From Bacteroidales bacterium (GTDB lineage: Bacteria; Bacteroidota; Bacteroidia; Bacteroidales; UBA10428): a stretch of 57,299 bases of DNA. How positions within the stretch are numbered: the first letter of the stretch is position 1; each line of letters starts with the position of its first letter. The notes under the pieces are model-generated. The model did no database searches and was not told the origin of the DNA. It saw only the letters and a list, made by a program, of their open reading frames with translations. The stretch is from contig JAFGVA010000010.1 of the NCBI GenBank assembly GCA_016938235.1, positions 1 to 57,299 of the forward strand, given 5' to 3'. Positions 27,417 through 37,064 of the stretch are shown in pieces. Both the position numbers and the translations under genes were made by a program.

Positions 27417-28868
27417 ATGATAAAAAAGATTGCTCTCATATTATTGTTATTCATTTCACTTTGCTCCTTTGGGCAGAAGTATATTAAGGTTGTACCATTG
27501 CGCGAGGTGAATACTGATTACGATGAGATGGCTCCTGCATTCTATGAAGACGGTATCATTTTTAGTTCCAACCGTAAAAGCAATATTATAAAAGTCGCTA
27601 CAGATTTTAACAATAATTACTACTATAAACTTTATTCTACAAAGAAGAAGAGTACCCGAAAATTCGAAAATCCTAAACCATTTGCAACGGAAATAGCAGG
27701 TAACCTTAACGAAGCATCGGCTACTTTTTCCGATGATTTCAAGGTCATGTATATTACTCGAAACTTCAGGTCAGACGAAAGTTTAAGTCAGCTTCAAAAA
27801 TCTGATGAAGTAATAAAGTTTGGAATCTTTCAGGCCACCTTCACAGGCAAAGATTGGATTCTCTCCTGCGAGTTTCCTTTTAACGATGAATCGTATAGGG
27901 TGAGATTCCCGACTTTAAGTTTCGATGGGAAGAAACTGTTTTTCTGCTCTGATATGCCCGGGGGATATGGTGGTGATGATTTATACCTTACAGAACTAAT
28001 TAACGGCAGATGGTCAAATCCTATGAATCTTGGCCCTACAGTAAATACTGCTGAAAATGAAGTATGGCCTTTTTATCATCAGGTGGGCAGGTTATACTTT
28101 TCATCTCGCGGACATGGTTCACAGGGTGGATTAGACATATTTTACACCGAAATAATGGATGGCGAATGGATAAAGCCGGTTAACCTTCCTTCACCTTTTA
28201 ACTCATTCAGAGATGAATTTGGCTATATTTTATCACCAACCATGGATACCGGTTATTTTGTAAGAAATAACCGAATTTCGGGAGATGATATTTATATAGT
28301 TACAAATGCATTCCCCTTGTTTAAAGAATGTCCTCCTCAGTTTGATGAATCTTTCTGTTATGAATTTGAAGAGGAGGGTAGTCTTGACCTGGATACAACA
28401 AGCCTGAAATACGAGTGGGATTTTGGCGATGGGCAGAAAGTCCGCAGTACCTATGCAAAACATTGTTTTAGCAAGCCAGGCTTTTACATGGTATCGTTAA
28501 ATGTTATTGATACCTTAACCCAGGAAGTTTATTTTAGCGAAGCCAGTTATGATTTATTGATTGAACCCAGCGAACAGCCTTACATTACTGCTCCGGATAC
28601 AGTTAATGTTAATGAGAAGGTGAAGCTGGATGCAAAATTATCTGAAATCAGAAAGTTTGAAGCAAAAGAGTATTTCTGGGACTTCGGCGATGGAAACATC
28701 AACATGGGGGAAGAAACAGAGCACGTTTATGACAGGGCAGGAACCTTTTATATAAGACTTGGTATCACTACAGGTGAGGATGAACCGGAGAATGAAGAAG
28801 ATATTGATTTTTCAAAGAGAGCCTGCTCCCAGAAACAAATTATTGTAATAAAAAATACTATTAGATAA
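27417..28868 (+). CDS. Exported PD40 beta-propeller plus two PKD domains, T9SS-associated
   Basis: 483 residues with a signal peptide (IALILLLFISLCSFGQ). Residues about 25-300 carry WD40-like PD40 blades (ASATFSDDFKVMYITR, then FPTLSFDGKKLFFCSDMPGGYGG, then WPFYHQVGRLYFSSRGHG). Two PKD domains follow, with YEWDFGDGQ (about 345) and YFWDFGDGN (about 430). The PD40 part resembles PorE-type proteins, but no OmpA-like peptidoglycan-binding domain is present; PKD domains replace it. It is the last gene of the adhesin-PorP/SprF operon and probably sits in the periplasm or at the surface with them. Confidence 0.82.
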   Translation: MIKKIALILLLFISLCSFGQKYIKVVPLREVNTDYDEMAPAFYEDGIIFSSNRKSNIIKVATDFNNNYYYKLYSTKKKSTRKFENPKPFATEIAGNLNEASATFSDDFKVMYITRNFRSDESLSQLQKSDEVIKFGIFQATFTGKDWILSCEFPFNDESYRVRFPTLSFDGKKLFFCSDMPGGYGGDDLYLTELINGRWSNPMNLGPTVNTAENEVWPFYHQVGRLYFSSRGHGSQGGLDIFYTEIMDGEWIKPVNLPSPFNSFRDEFGYILSPTMDTGYFVRNNRISGDDIYIVTNAFPLFKECPPQFDESFCYEFEEEGSLDLDTTSLKYEWDFGDGQKVRSTYAKHCFSKPGFYMVSLNVIDTLTQEVYFSEASYDLLIEPSEQPYITAPDTVNVNEKVKLDAKLSEIRKFEAKEYFWDFGDGNINMGEETEHVYDRAGTFYIRLGITTGEDEPENEEDIDFSKRACSQKQIIVIKNTIR

Positions 28869-28973
28869 TTTCAAAACTTTGTGGACTTATTTTCGTAAAC
28901 CGTTTTTATGTGTGGTGCAATATTTGTTACGATTATGTTTTTAATTCCGCAATTTTGAATAATTTCAGAGATT

Positions 28974-29945
28974 ATGAAGCTAAAGACAATCTTTTTTGGT
29001 TGCTTATATTTAATTTCAACTATCTGTTCGGCTCAGCCTGTACCAGCCGGAGATGAGAACATTCCCTATTTGATGACTTTTGGAAATGAAGCTGAAACAT
29101 CTTGGGGTGACGATGATTTTTCTCAAACATTTTTCTTTTTAATACCTGAAACTTTTAAAGAACCGGTTTTTGTAAGAGTTTTTGATCCCGATATTGGTGG
29201 AGATGTTGATGAACAGAACGGTACCTGGGATACTCGTGTTACTTATTCAATATATGGAGGGAGCATTTGCTATTCCGACAAAGATGCCATGGAAACTGAC
29301 CCTGTTGGTAATTATAAAAGTGGAAACCTGCTGGCTTCAAAGACATTCATGCAAAACCCCCGGTACGATAATAACTGGTATACCTTTGGTCCCTTTAACC
29401 CGACCGAGGGTGAATTTGTTGCTAAATTTGGAGGTTATGTAATTAAAATTATTGCTGATGGTGAGGCCGGAAATGATGGTAACCTATACAGGTATTTTTT
29501 AAGTACAAGCAGCACCGAAAATAAACCTGTTGAAGGTGGAAATGCTTTTGCCTTTGAGTATTCGTTCAGGATGCATGACGATCCCAACCAGATTTCGCAT
29601 ATTTATCCTTATGTCGATGACAGAACCATATCTGTAAAGCTTTCAAATTTCGATTGGGATATGGATGGTTTTATAAGAACTGTTTCAATAGCCCGTCGTG
29701 GCCAGATGAGCAAGATTTCATCAGACAACAGCTGGGTGTCTGACGAGTTTAAGATTTTTGATGAAGAAAAAAATACATCGCTTGATATACAATTTATAAA
29801 GAAGAAAACACCTCCGGTAAAAAACAACAATGTTGTAGTAAATGTGCGAAATCAGTATAACGAACTGTTGCCATTTTATGTTTTACCTATTGGAGGTGTT
29901 CCAAAATATAAATACAGTATCAACGCGACTAGAGTAAATGAATAA
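28974..29945 (+). CDS. Exported protein of unknown function
   Basis: 323 residues with a signal peptide ending ICSAQ (about residue 20). The body looks beta-rich: FFFLIPETFKEPVFVRVFDP, IGGDVDEQNGTWDTRVTYSIYGG, TFGPFNP and a C-terminal FDWDMDGFIRTVSIARRG. It ends near YKYSINATRVNE. I do not recognise a family. It is followed after eight bases by the SpoIIE-type sensor gene and preceded by the T9SS operon with a 105-base gap. A role as periplasmic partner of that sensor is only inferred from position. Confidence 0.6.
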   Translation: MKLKTIFFGCLYLISTICSAQPVPAGDENIPYLMTFGNEAETSWGDDDFSQTFFFLIPETFKEPVFVRVFDPDIGGDVDEQNGTWDTRVTYSIYGGSICYSDKDAMETDPVGNYKSGNLLASKTFMQNPRYDNNWYTFGPFNPTEGEFVAKFGGYVIKIIADGEAGNDGNLYRYFLSTSSTENKPVEGGNAFAFEYSFRMHDDPNQISHIYPYVDDRTISVKLSNFDWDMDGFIRTVSIARRGQMSKISSDNSWVSDEFKIFDEEKNTSLDIQFIKKKTPPVKNNNVVVNVRNQYNELLPFYVLPIGGVPKYKYSINATRVNE

Positions 29946-29953
29946 ATTCTGTT

Positions 29954-32900
29954 ATGGTGGAAGAGTTCCGTATTTCTAACCTTTTAAAACCAGTCTTTGT
30001 ATTTATACTGATTGTTCTTTTCAATTTCCCTATTATTTACGGGCAATTCGAGCGCTTTCAATCATTCGATGTTACCGATGGAATCTGCCATCCCTATATC
30101 TATACGATAAACCAGGATAAAAATGGTTTTATCTGGCTGGGAACTGGTGAAGGACTTTGCCGTTTTAATGGCTTTGAATTTCAATCGTATGCCAATATCG
30201 ATAGTCTTTCAAACTACGTAGTAAACACCAGCTATATCGATTCGTTCGGTGATCTTTGGTTCGGTTTTAATAATGGACTGGTACTTTCGTGGGATGGCTA
30301 TGAATTTAAAAAGTACACCTTACCCACCAAAAATAATTCTGCAATTACAGCTATATCTCAAACCCCACTTGGAGAAATTTTTATTGCCACCTCCAACCAG
30401 GGGTGTTTTTTAATATCATCAGACGGCAAAGCCAGAGCAGCTCACGAAAGATTTGCGGATAAGATTATTTCAGCCGCCTTTTTTACTGACTCCGAACTGT
30501 TACTTGCTTCAAGCGAAGGATTGGAAATAATACCATTTTCTCAAGGACGGTTTGAACTTCAAAGTACCATTAAGCCAGAGCAGCTCAGCTATATAAATAT
30601 TCAGACATTCGAAATTACCGGTTGGGAAAATAAATACCTTGTCGGAACTGAAGATGAAGGCTTGTATTTATTAAATATTGAACCCGATACCATAATTCTT
30701 AAAAAGCTTGGTGCCAATACAAGTTTAGCTTATCAGACAATTCAGGATGTTGAACTTCTTCCGGATAATAATCTTTGGATTTGTACTTATGGTGGATTTA
30801 TCAAACTCTCGGATTTTGAAAGTACTGGAGAGTTTTCTCATATGAGTAGATTTTCTAAGGCTGAGGGTTATGCAACTGATTATGCAAAATCGGTTTTTTC
30901 TGATCGTGAAGATAATTTATGGATAGGAACTTACGGAGCGGGTGTTTATTTGCTTACAGAACAGGCATTTTCGTTTATTTCTTTTGAAGAACAAGTACCA
31001 GATAATAATATTTTATCGGTTGCCAGCAATGACAGTCTTATATGGATTGGAGGAGAAAATATTATTCTGGAAATGAACATCAGAGATAATAAAATCACAA
31101 AAAAATTTGAGGCAGGTAAAAATTTACCAAAAGATAACATTTCAGCATTATATCATTTTCGGAATACAACCTGGATTGGTACAGAGAAAAATGGTGTATA
31201 CAAACTCGATTGTTCCAGGGGAGTTATTACTTCATTCTTTAAAACAGATAATTCTTTGGGTAATTTTGTTAATTCAATTTATGCCGATGAGAATACTCTT
31301 TATGTTGCAACAAAAGACGGTATCTTTAATTTTGATTTAATTACAGGAATAACTGTTCATTACAATACTTCTGAAGGTCTACCCCACAACGATATTGAAA
31401 ATATTTTTGTAGATAAAAACAATCGTTTATTATTTGCCACCAGAAGTAACGGTATATATGAAATTACAGAAAGAGGAGAAATTGAAGAATATTTTTCTGT
31501 TGAACAGTTTGAACTTGATTTCAATTCGATTACCCAGGACGTAAACGATAATATCTGGGTAAGCACATACGGACAAGGCATATTTCTTCTACAGAAGGAT
31601 ACCATTTTAAATTTTACAGTAGATAACGGATTGAAATCAAATTATTGCTACAGTATTGCTACGGCAGACAGCAATTATATTTGGGTCGGTCACCGGCTCG
31701 GATTAAGCAGAATAGATATTACGAACAATAGTTTTAAAGTTTTCGATGCCGGCATTGGCATTGAAGGCGATTGTAATTATAATGCTGTTGCAAAAAACCC
31801 GAACGGACAATTGTTTTTTGGAACAAACGATGGTCTTATTGTGTATGATGTTAAGAAAGGAAAAAAAGAAAGCATTCCTCCAAAAACAAATATTCTTCAT
31901 GTGCTTATAAATGATAAAGAATACGATTTTTCAAATCCAATAGTTTTACCTTATTCGCCCTATAAATTGCGCATAGAATTTGTTGGCTTATATTATAACG
32001 ATCCCGAATCCGTTCAGTATCAATATATGCTAAAAGGCTATGATTTAGAATGGTCGGAAATTACAGATTTAAGGTATGCTATATTTTCAAGGGTTGAGGA
32101 TGGCGATTTTGAATTCATGGTGAGATCTTTCGGTCCCGATGGACTTTACAATAACCAACAGGTTAGTTTTATACTTAAAATTAAACCCCCTTTTTGGAAA
32201 CGTTGGTGGTTCATTATATCTATGATTGTTCTTGGAGTTCTTATAATTATTGCAGTTATAAAATTTCGCGAACGCCGGCAAAAAGAAATTCAGGAATACC
32301 TTGAAAAAAGCCTTGATGAACGCACACGGGAAGTAGTTGAACAAAAAGAAGAAATAGAGGTTAAAAACCGCGATATTACCGATAGTATAAACTATGCACA
32401 GCGCATACAGAACAGTATATTGCCGCCAATAAAGAAAATGCAGCAATATTTCTCAGGTTCATTTATTTTCTACCAGCCAAGAGACATTGTTTCGGGCGAT
32501 TTTTATTGGTTCGATAAAATTTCTGATGATAAGGTTCTGATTGTTTGTGCCGACTCAACAGGTCATGGTGTACCTGGAGCATTTATGTCGATGATCGGTA
32601 CTACCCTGATTAAAGATATCTGCCTTTCTCAAAAAATAGAATCACCGGCACAAATGCTTTACGAGCTTGATCATCAGTTGGCCCGAACATTGAACCAGAA
32701 TGTTGATGAATTAAAATCAAACGATGGTATGGATGTAATGGTTTGCGAGGTCGATATTAACACTAACATATTGCGCTATGCATCGGCAATGCGTCCGATG
32801 ATTGTTTACAAAGACGGGGAACAGATTTATATCAAGGGTAGCAGAAGTTCCATTGGTGGTCAGTACGACACAAAAAGTGAGAAAGATTTCGAGGGTGGCG

Positions 32901-33133
32901 AAATGCAACTTAATAAAGGCGATCTTGTTTACTTGTTCTCTGACGGATTCCCTGACCAGTTTGGAGGTAATATGGGCAAAAAGTTTAAAATGGTTCGTCT
33001 TAAAAACTTACTGAAAGATATCCATAAGAAACCTATGGAAGAGCAATACGAGTATGTTAAAAGCACCTTTAATCTTTGGAGGGAAGATTACGACCAGGTA
33101 GACGATGTATTGTTTATGGGACTGAAAATATAA
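29954..33133 (+). CDS. Propeller sensor with C-terminal SpoIIE (PP2C) phosphatase
   Basis: 1059 residues. The start is the GTG/ATG region at 29954 with a hydrophobic signal segment (PVFVFILIVLFNFPIIYG). Residues about 35-650 are two-component-regulator propeller repeats (QDKNGFIWLGTGEGLCRFNG, DREDNLWIGTYGAGVYLL and others). A Y_Y_Y domain (about 665-745), one membrane helix (751-771), a coiled coil (about 775-810) and a SpoIIE-type serine phosphatase (about 825-1059) follow. Metal-binding Asp867 is in VCADSTGHGVPGAFMSMIG, and SDGFPDQ marks the C-terminal site. An outside signal probably controls dephosphorylation of a cytoplasmic partner such as an anti-sigma antagonist. No kinase or antagonist gene is adjacent. 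Confidence 0.9.
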   Translation: MVEEFRISNLLKPVFVFILIVLFNFPIIYGQFERFQSFDVTDGICHPYIYTINQDKNGFIWLGTGEGLCRFNGFEFQSYANIDSLSNYVVNTSYIDSFGDLWFGFNNGLVLSWDGYEFKKYTLPTKNNSAITAISQTPLGEIFIATSNQGCFLISSDGKARAAHERFADKIISAAFFTDSELLLASSEGLEIIPFSQGRFELQSTIKPEQLSYINIQTFEITGWENKYLVGTEDEGLYLLNIEPDTIILKKLGANTSLAYQTIQDVELLPDNNLWICTYGGFIKLSDFESTGEFSHMSRFSKAEGYATDYAKSVFSDREDNLWIGTYGAGVYLLTEQAFSFISFEEQVPDNNILSVASNDSLIWIGGENIILEMNIRDNKITKKFEAGKNLPKDNISALYHFRNTTWIGTEKNGVYKLDCSRGVITSFFKTDNSLGNFVNSIYADENTLYVATKDGIFNFDLITGITVHYNTSEGLPHNDIENIFVDKNNRLLFATRSNGIYEITERGEIEEYFSVEQFELDFNSITQDVNDNIWVSTYGQGIFLLQKDTILNFTVDNGLKSNYCYSIATADSNYIWVGHRLGLSRIDITNNSFKVFDAGIGIEGDCNYNAVAKNPNGQLFFGTNDGLIVYDVKKGKKESIPPKTNILHVLINDKEYDFSNPIVLPYSPYKLRIEFVGLYYNDPESVQYQYMLKGYDLEWSEITDLRYAIFSRVEDGDFEFMVRSFGPDGLYNNQQVSFILKIKPPFWKRWWFIISMIVLGVLIIIAVIKFRERRQKEIQEYLEKSLDERTREVVEQKEEIEVKNRDITDSINYAQRIQNSILPPIKKMQQYFSGSFIFYQPRDIVSGDFYWFDKISDDKVLIVCADSTGHGVPGAFMSMIGTTLIKDICLSQKIESPAQMLYELDHQLARTLNQNVDELKSNDGMDVMVCEVDINTNILRYASAMRPMIVYKDGEQIYIKGSRSSIGGQYDTKSEKDFEGGEMQLNKGDLVYLFSDGFPDQFGGNMGKKFKMVRLKNLLKDIHKKPMEEQYEYVKSTFNLWREDYDQVDDVLFMGLKI

Positions 33134-33197
33134 AGATTATGAGAAAAGATTAAAGAAACCTGACATCCTTATCTTTTTTCTTGTTTCTTTCACCTTG

Positions 33198-33992
33198 TTA
33201 CCTGTAAGCACCTTTTTTTAACATTCCAATTTCTTCCTGTGTTAAGAATCTCCAGTGGCTTCTTTGTAAACCTTTTTTTGTCAGACCGGCAAAATATACC
33301 CTGTCTAGTTTAATTACCTTATAGCCCAGGTGCTCAAACATTCTTCTTACAATTCGGTTTCTTCCGCTATGCAGCTCAATACCAAGTTCACGTTTATTGT
33401 CATCTGAGACATAGCTCACAGAGTCTGCTTTTATTAAGCCATCTTCAAGCTCAAAACCATTTACCAGTTTTTCGAAATCTGAGGGCGAAATTGCCTTGTC
33501 AAGAAAGACATGATATACTTTCATCTTTTTTGAACTGGGATGGGTAAGCTCTTTTGCCAAATCCCCGTCGTTGGTAAGTAACAATACTCCGGTTGTATTA
33601 CGGTCTAATCGACCCACAGGATATACACGCTCGCTACAGGCATTTTTCACAATATCTAAAACCGTAATTTTTGCATGGGGATCAGAAACAGTGGTAACAC
33701 AGTCTTTTGGCTTATTCAGTAGGATATACACATTCTTTTCTGGCTTTATTGGCTTTCCGTTAACCATTACTGCATCGTCGCGGCTTACTTTTATGCCGAG
33801 TTCTTTTACCACTTCGCCGTTTACTTCAACTTTCCCCCTGGTTATAAGTGAGTCAGCATCGCGACGGGAACAGATACCAGATGCAGCTATGTATTTATTA
33901 AGACGCAGTTTATCTTCGTGTTTGTCAGATACACTCTCGCGGTTTGGTTTACTAATCTGTCTTTGTCTGCCCTGGTTATAATTTTTATTCAT
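33198..33992 (-). CDS. rRNA pseudouridine synthase, RsuA/RluB family
   Basis: 264 residues from the ATG at 33992. A basic N-terminal tail (about 1-27) is followed by an S4 RNA-binding domain (LRLNKYIAASGICSRRDADS) and the catalytic domain. The active-site Asp is near residue 130 in GRLDRNTTGVLLLTNDGDLA. The C-terminal LHSGRNRIVRRMFEHLGYKV matches the family. It isomerises a uridine in 23S or 16S rRNA; the exact site (RluB-like U2605 or other) cannot be read from the sequence. It is convergent with the phosphatase gene and divergent from glmM. Confidence 0.92.
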   Translation of the reverse strand: MNKNYNQGRQRQISKPNRESVSDKHEDKLRLNKYIAASGICSRRDADSLITRGKVEVNGEVVKELGIKVSRDDAVMVNGKPIKPEKNVYILLNKPKDCVTTVSDPHAKITVLDIVKNACSERVYPVGRLDRNTTGVLLLTNDGDLAKELTHPSSKKMKVYHVFLDKAISPSDFEKLVNGFELEDGLIKADSVSYVSDDNKRELGIELHSGRNRIVRRMFEHLGYKVIKLDRVYFAGLTKKGLQRSHWRFLTQEEIGMLKKGAYR

Positions 33993-34112
33993 CAAAAATG
34001 TTTTCCTGTTTTAGTGCTGTTAACGAAAAAAATCTTTTCTTTTCCTGATTCTGTAAAGAATAATTATTTTTGGTTTACAAAATTAGACTGATTTATTGAA
34101 TAAAATAATCTT

Positions 34113-35498
34113 ATGACATTAATAAAATCCATTTCCGGATTCAGAGGAACAATTGGTGGTAAGCCTGGTAATAATCTTACACCATTAGACATAGTGAAAT
34201 TTACCGCTGCTTTTGCTCATCAAATCAGAAAAAAAGCTACAGACGAAAAAGTGAAAGTTGTTGTTGGCAGAGATGCCAGAGTCTCGGGGCCTATGTTAAG
34301 CCAACTGGTAACCGGAACCTTGCAAAGTATGGGCGTTGATGTTGTTGATCTGGGGCTTGCAACTACTCCAACAACAGAAATGGCTGTTATTGATCATAAA
34401 GCGCAGGGAGGAATAATTTTAACGGCCAGTCATAACCCGGCGCAATGGAATGCTCTGAAGTTATTAAACGAGAAAGGTGAATTTATTTCAGCTTCTGACG
34501 GAAAAGAACTATTGGATTTAGTTGATAAAGACGAATTTAATTTCAATACATACGATAAGCTGGGCAAAGTTTCAACCAATCATAACTCCGGAGATACGCA
34601 TATCAGACAGGTATTGGATCTTCCTTTGGTTGATGTTGAAGCAATCAGTAAAGCAAAATTTAAAGTTGCTATTGATTGTGTAAACTCTGTTGGAGGAGTT
34701 GTTCTTCCGAAATTGTTAATGGAGCTTGGCGTTGATGAAGTTATTGAATTGTATTGTACGCCTAATGGGCTGTTTCCGCATAACCCCGAGCCTTTGCCCG
34801 AAAACTTAACCGAAATCAGCAAAGTTATTAAAGAGCAGGGTGCCGATCTTGGCTTTGTAGTTGACCCCGACGTTGACCGGCTGGCCATAGTTAGCGAAGA
34901 TGGAACCATGTTTGGCGAAGAATACACACTGGTGGCTGTTGCTGATTATATACTTTCTAACACGAAAGGCAATACAGTCTCAAACCTTTCCTCGTCTTTG
35001 GCTCTAAGAGATATTACTCTTAAACATGGCGGGAAATATGCTACTGCGGCGGTGGGCGAAGTAAATGTAGTGGAAAAGATGAAAGAAACCAATGCAATTA
35101 TTGGTGGAGAAGGTAATGGCGGTGTAATTTATCCCGAACTTCATAATGGCCGTGATGCTCTGGTAGGTATTGCCTTGTTTCTTACTCATTTGGCAAAATC
35201 AGGAATGAAATGTTCGGAGCTTCGGAAGACATATCCCGAATATGTGATATCAAAAAACAAGCTTGAATTATCTGAATCGACAAATGTTGATGCCATTTTA
35301 GAGTCTGTAAAGCAGAAATATTCCGATAAAAAACTAATCCTGATAGATGGTGTGAAAATCGAATTCGAAAACGAATGGGTTCACCTTCGAAAGTCAAATA
35401 CGGAACCAATTATCAGAATTTATTCAGAAAGTTCAAACAAAGAAAAAGCAGACAGACTGGCCGGGGAAATAATTCAGGTTATTAAAAGTCTATCATAA
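34113..35498 (+). CDS. glmM: Phosphoglucosamine mutase
   Basis: 461 residues, full length. The phospho-Ser loop TASHNP has Ser106, the Mg-binding motif DPDVDR is at 251-256, the sugar loop is GEGNGGVI, and the phosphate loop is RKSNTEPIIRIYSES. The N-terminus SISGFRGTIGGKPGNNLTP matches GlmM of Bacteroidota. It interconverts glucosamine-6-phosphate and glucosamine-1-phosphate for UDP-GlcNAc and cell-wall synthesis. Use on other phosphohexoses is possible. The next gene follows after 12 bases and is probably co-transcribed. Confidence 0.93.
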   Translation: MTLIKSISGFRGTIGGKPGNNLTPLDIVKFTAAFAHQIRKKATDEKVKVVVGRDARVSGPMLSQLVTGTLQSMGVDVVDLGLATTPTTEMAVIDHKAQGGIILTASHNPAQWNALKLLNEKGEFISASDGKELLDLVDKDEFNFNTYDKLGKVSTNHNSGDTHIRQVLDLPLVDVEAISKAKFKVAIDCVNSVGGVVLPKLLMELGVDEVIELYCTPNGLFPHNPEPLPENLTEISKVIKEQGADLGFVVDPDVDRLAIVSEDGTMFGEEYTLVAVADYILSNTKGNTVSNLSSSLALRDITLKHGGKYATAAVGEVNVVEKMKETNAIIGGEGNGGVIYPELHNGRDALVGIALFLTHLAKSGMKCSELRKTYPEYVISKNKLELSESTNVDAILESVKQKYSDKKLILIDGVKIEFENEWVHLRKSNTEPIIRIYSESSNKEKADRLAGEIIQVIKSLS

Positions 35499-35510
35499 AA
35501 ACAGCATATT

Positions 35511-37064
35511 TTGAAATACCTTCTTCTTTTATTTTCTTTTTTCACCTCAGTATTGTTTTCACAAACAGTAAAGCCCGACACTATTATTGTAAATAACCTT
35601 AGTTTCGATAATGAAGTTGAAAAGCGTTTGTTTGAAGAATACCTGAATGGTGATACTGAAGATTTATTTGGATTGTTTTATGCAGTAGGTTGCCATGATA
35701 ATTTTAGTAAAGTAAAAGAAAGAAGAGCCATATTTAACAGGGCTATTCTGGATTTCAAGTCGGAGAAATACCAGCATATGAAACCAGAAAAATTCGCTAA
35801 AGTCTTTTATAAAAATTTGCATAATAAGTATTTTAATAAATACGAAGTGCAAATAATGTTCAACGATGTTTTTAAAGATGGCAGATATAATTGTGTTACG
35901 GCTTCGGCAATATTTGGACTTTACTTTGAAGAGCTGGGGTACAATTATGCCATTAAACTCATTCCGGGACATGTATACCTAACTTTATTTCCTGATAAGG
36001 AATCGATTAAAATTGAAACCACAAATCCTTTAATAGGCAGCTATGTAATCGATAATAAGTATAAAAAGGATTTCATTAACTATTTGGTCGACAGCAAAAT
36101 TATTTCTAAAGCGGAATTTGAGGAAAACAGCATTGATGAGCTATTTGAATTGCATTTCAATAAGGAGGAGGAAATTACACTCGAGAATCTGGTTGGCGTA
36201 TTATATTATAATTCAGGATTGAAGTATTTTGAAGACGAGGATTACCTGAAGGCATTCAATCAGTTTGAGAAAGCGCATGTTTTTTATGCTGCCGAAGTGG
36301 TAGAATACATGATGACCGCCTCATTGGGCAACTATTTTATTTTAAATGGGGTAAAAGACAGGCTGACACTTCGATACATCGCAAAATACCTGTACTATGC
36401 TAAAAATGAGCCGCAAAAAATCCTCTTCTTAGAGCTTTTTGGTTTATTTACCCAACATGTTTTAATCGAGCAGGGCGATTTTAATAATTACAAAGATGGT
36501 TATAAGTATTTAAAGAATGCTGTCTCAGATAGCTCTATGCTTAGTGAATTGGGGTATATCTATAATTATGAATTAGGAAGGAACTATTATAATACCGGGA
36601 AGATTAAGGAATCACAGGAATGTTTCAAAAATGCATTTCTTATAAAACCGGACAATCTTGATGCTCAATCGGCCATAATTGAAATATTGGCAAAAAGATT
36701 ATCAATGGAGTCGTTAATGTCGGTTGTTGCAGATATTGAAAATCTGTATGAAAACAATGCCACACTTAAAAACAATAATGCATTCTGCAATTTATACGCA
36801 CATGTTTGTTTAGGCCTGTGCTCGCAGTATTTTCGAATTCAAAACAGTAATTCCGGAATTAAATATCTTGATAAATTTGAGATTATTCATGAATCGCATC
36901 CATCCTTAGAACTTAACTCCAACGCTGTTAGCGATGCATATTCTTCCATTGCTGTATATTATTTTGGGAAAGGCAATGTTAAGCTGGCCAAAAAATATAT
37001 CGATAAAGGCTTAGAAATAACACCCCATAATTTTAATTTGCTGCATATCAGGCAGACTCTTTAG
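35511..37064 (+). CDS. Exported TPR protein with transglutaminase-like N-terminal domain
   Basis: 517 residues from a TTG start, which directly gives a signal peptide (MKYLLLLFSFFTSVLFSQ). Residues about 100-175 contain a Cys-His pattern: GRYNCVTASAIFG (Cys128), GHVYLTLF (His154) and KIETTNP (about 167-173). That is the layout of a transglutaminase/SirB1-like fold, so a papain-type hydrolase-like domain is likely. Residues about 215-510 are TPR-like helix pairs (EDYLKAFNQFEKAHVFYAAE, YNTGKIKESQECFKNAFLIKPDN, GNVKLAKKYIDKGLEI). It follows glmM in the same unit and its 3' end overlaps the convergent YwqK-like gene by four bases. Function unknown. Confidence 0.68.
   Translation: MKYLLLLFSFFTSVLFSQTVKPDTIIVNNLSFDNEVEKRLFEEYLNGDTEDLFGLFYAVGCHDNFSKVKERRAIFNRAILDFKSEKYQHMKPEKFAKVFYKNLHNKYFNKYEVQIMFNDVFKDGRYNCVTASAIFGLYFEELGYNYAIKLIPGHVYLTLFPDKESIKIETTNPLIGSYVIDNKYKKDFINYLVDSKIISKAEFEENSIDELFELHFNKEEEITLENLVGVLYYNSGLKYFEDEDYLKAFNQFEKAHVFYAAEVVEYMMTASLGNYFILNGVKDRLTLRYIAKYLYYAKNEPQKILFLELFGLFTQHVLIEQGDFNNYKDGYKYLKNAVSDSSMLSELGYIYNYELGRNYYNTGKIKESQECFKNAFLIKPDNLDAQSAIIEILAKRLSMESLMSVVADIENLYENNATLKNNNAFCNLYAHVCLGLCSQYFRIQNSNSGIKYLDKFEIIHESHPSLELNSNAVSDAYSSIAVYYFGKGNVKLAKKYIDKGLEITPHNFNLLHIRQTL

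Noticed and set aside
33134-33197. Possible bidirectional terminator between the SpoIIE sensor and the pseudouridine synthase
   Set aside because: Only short imperfect pairings (GAAAAGAT/ATCTTTTTTC) are present; too weak to list as a feature.
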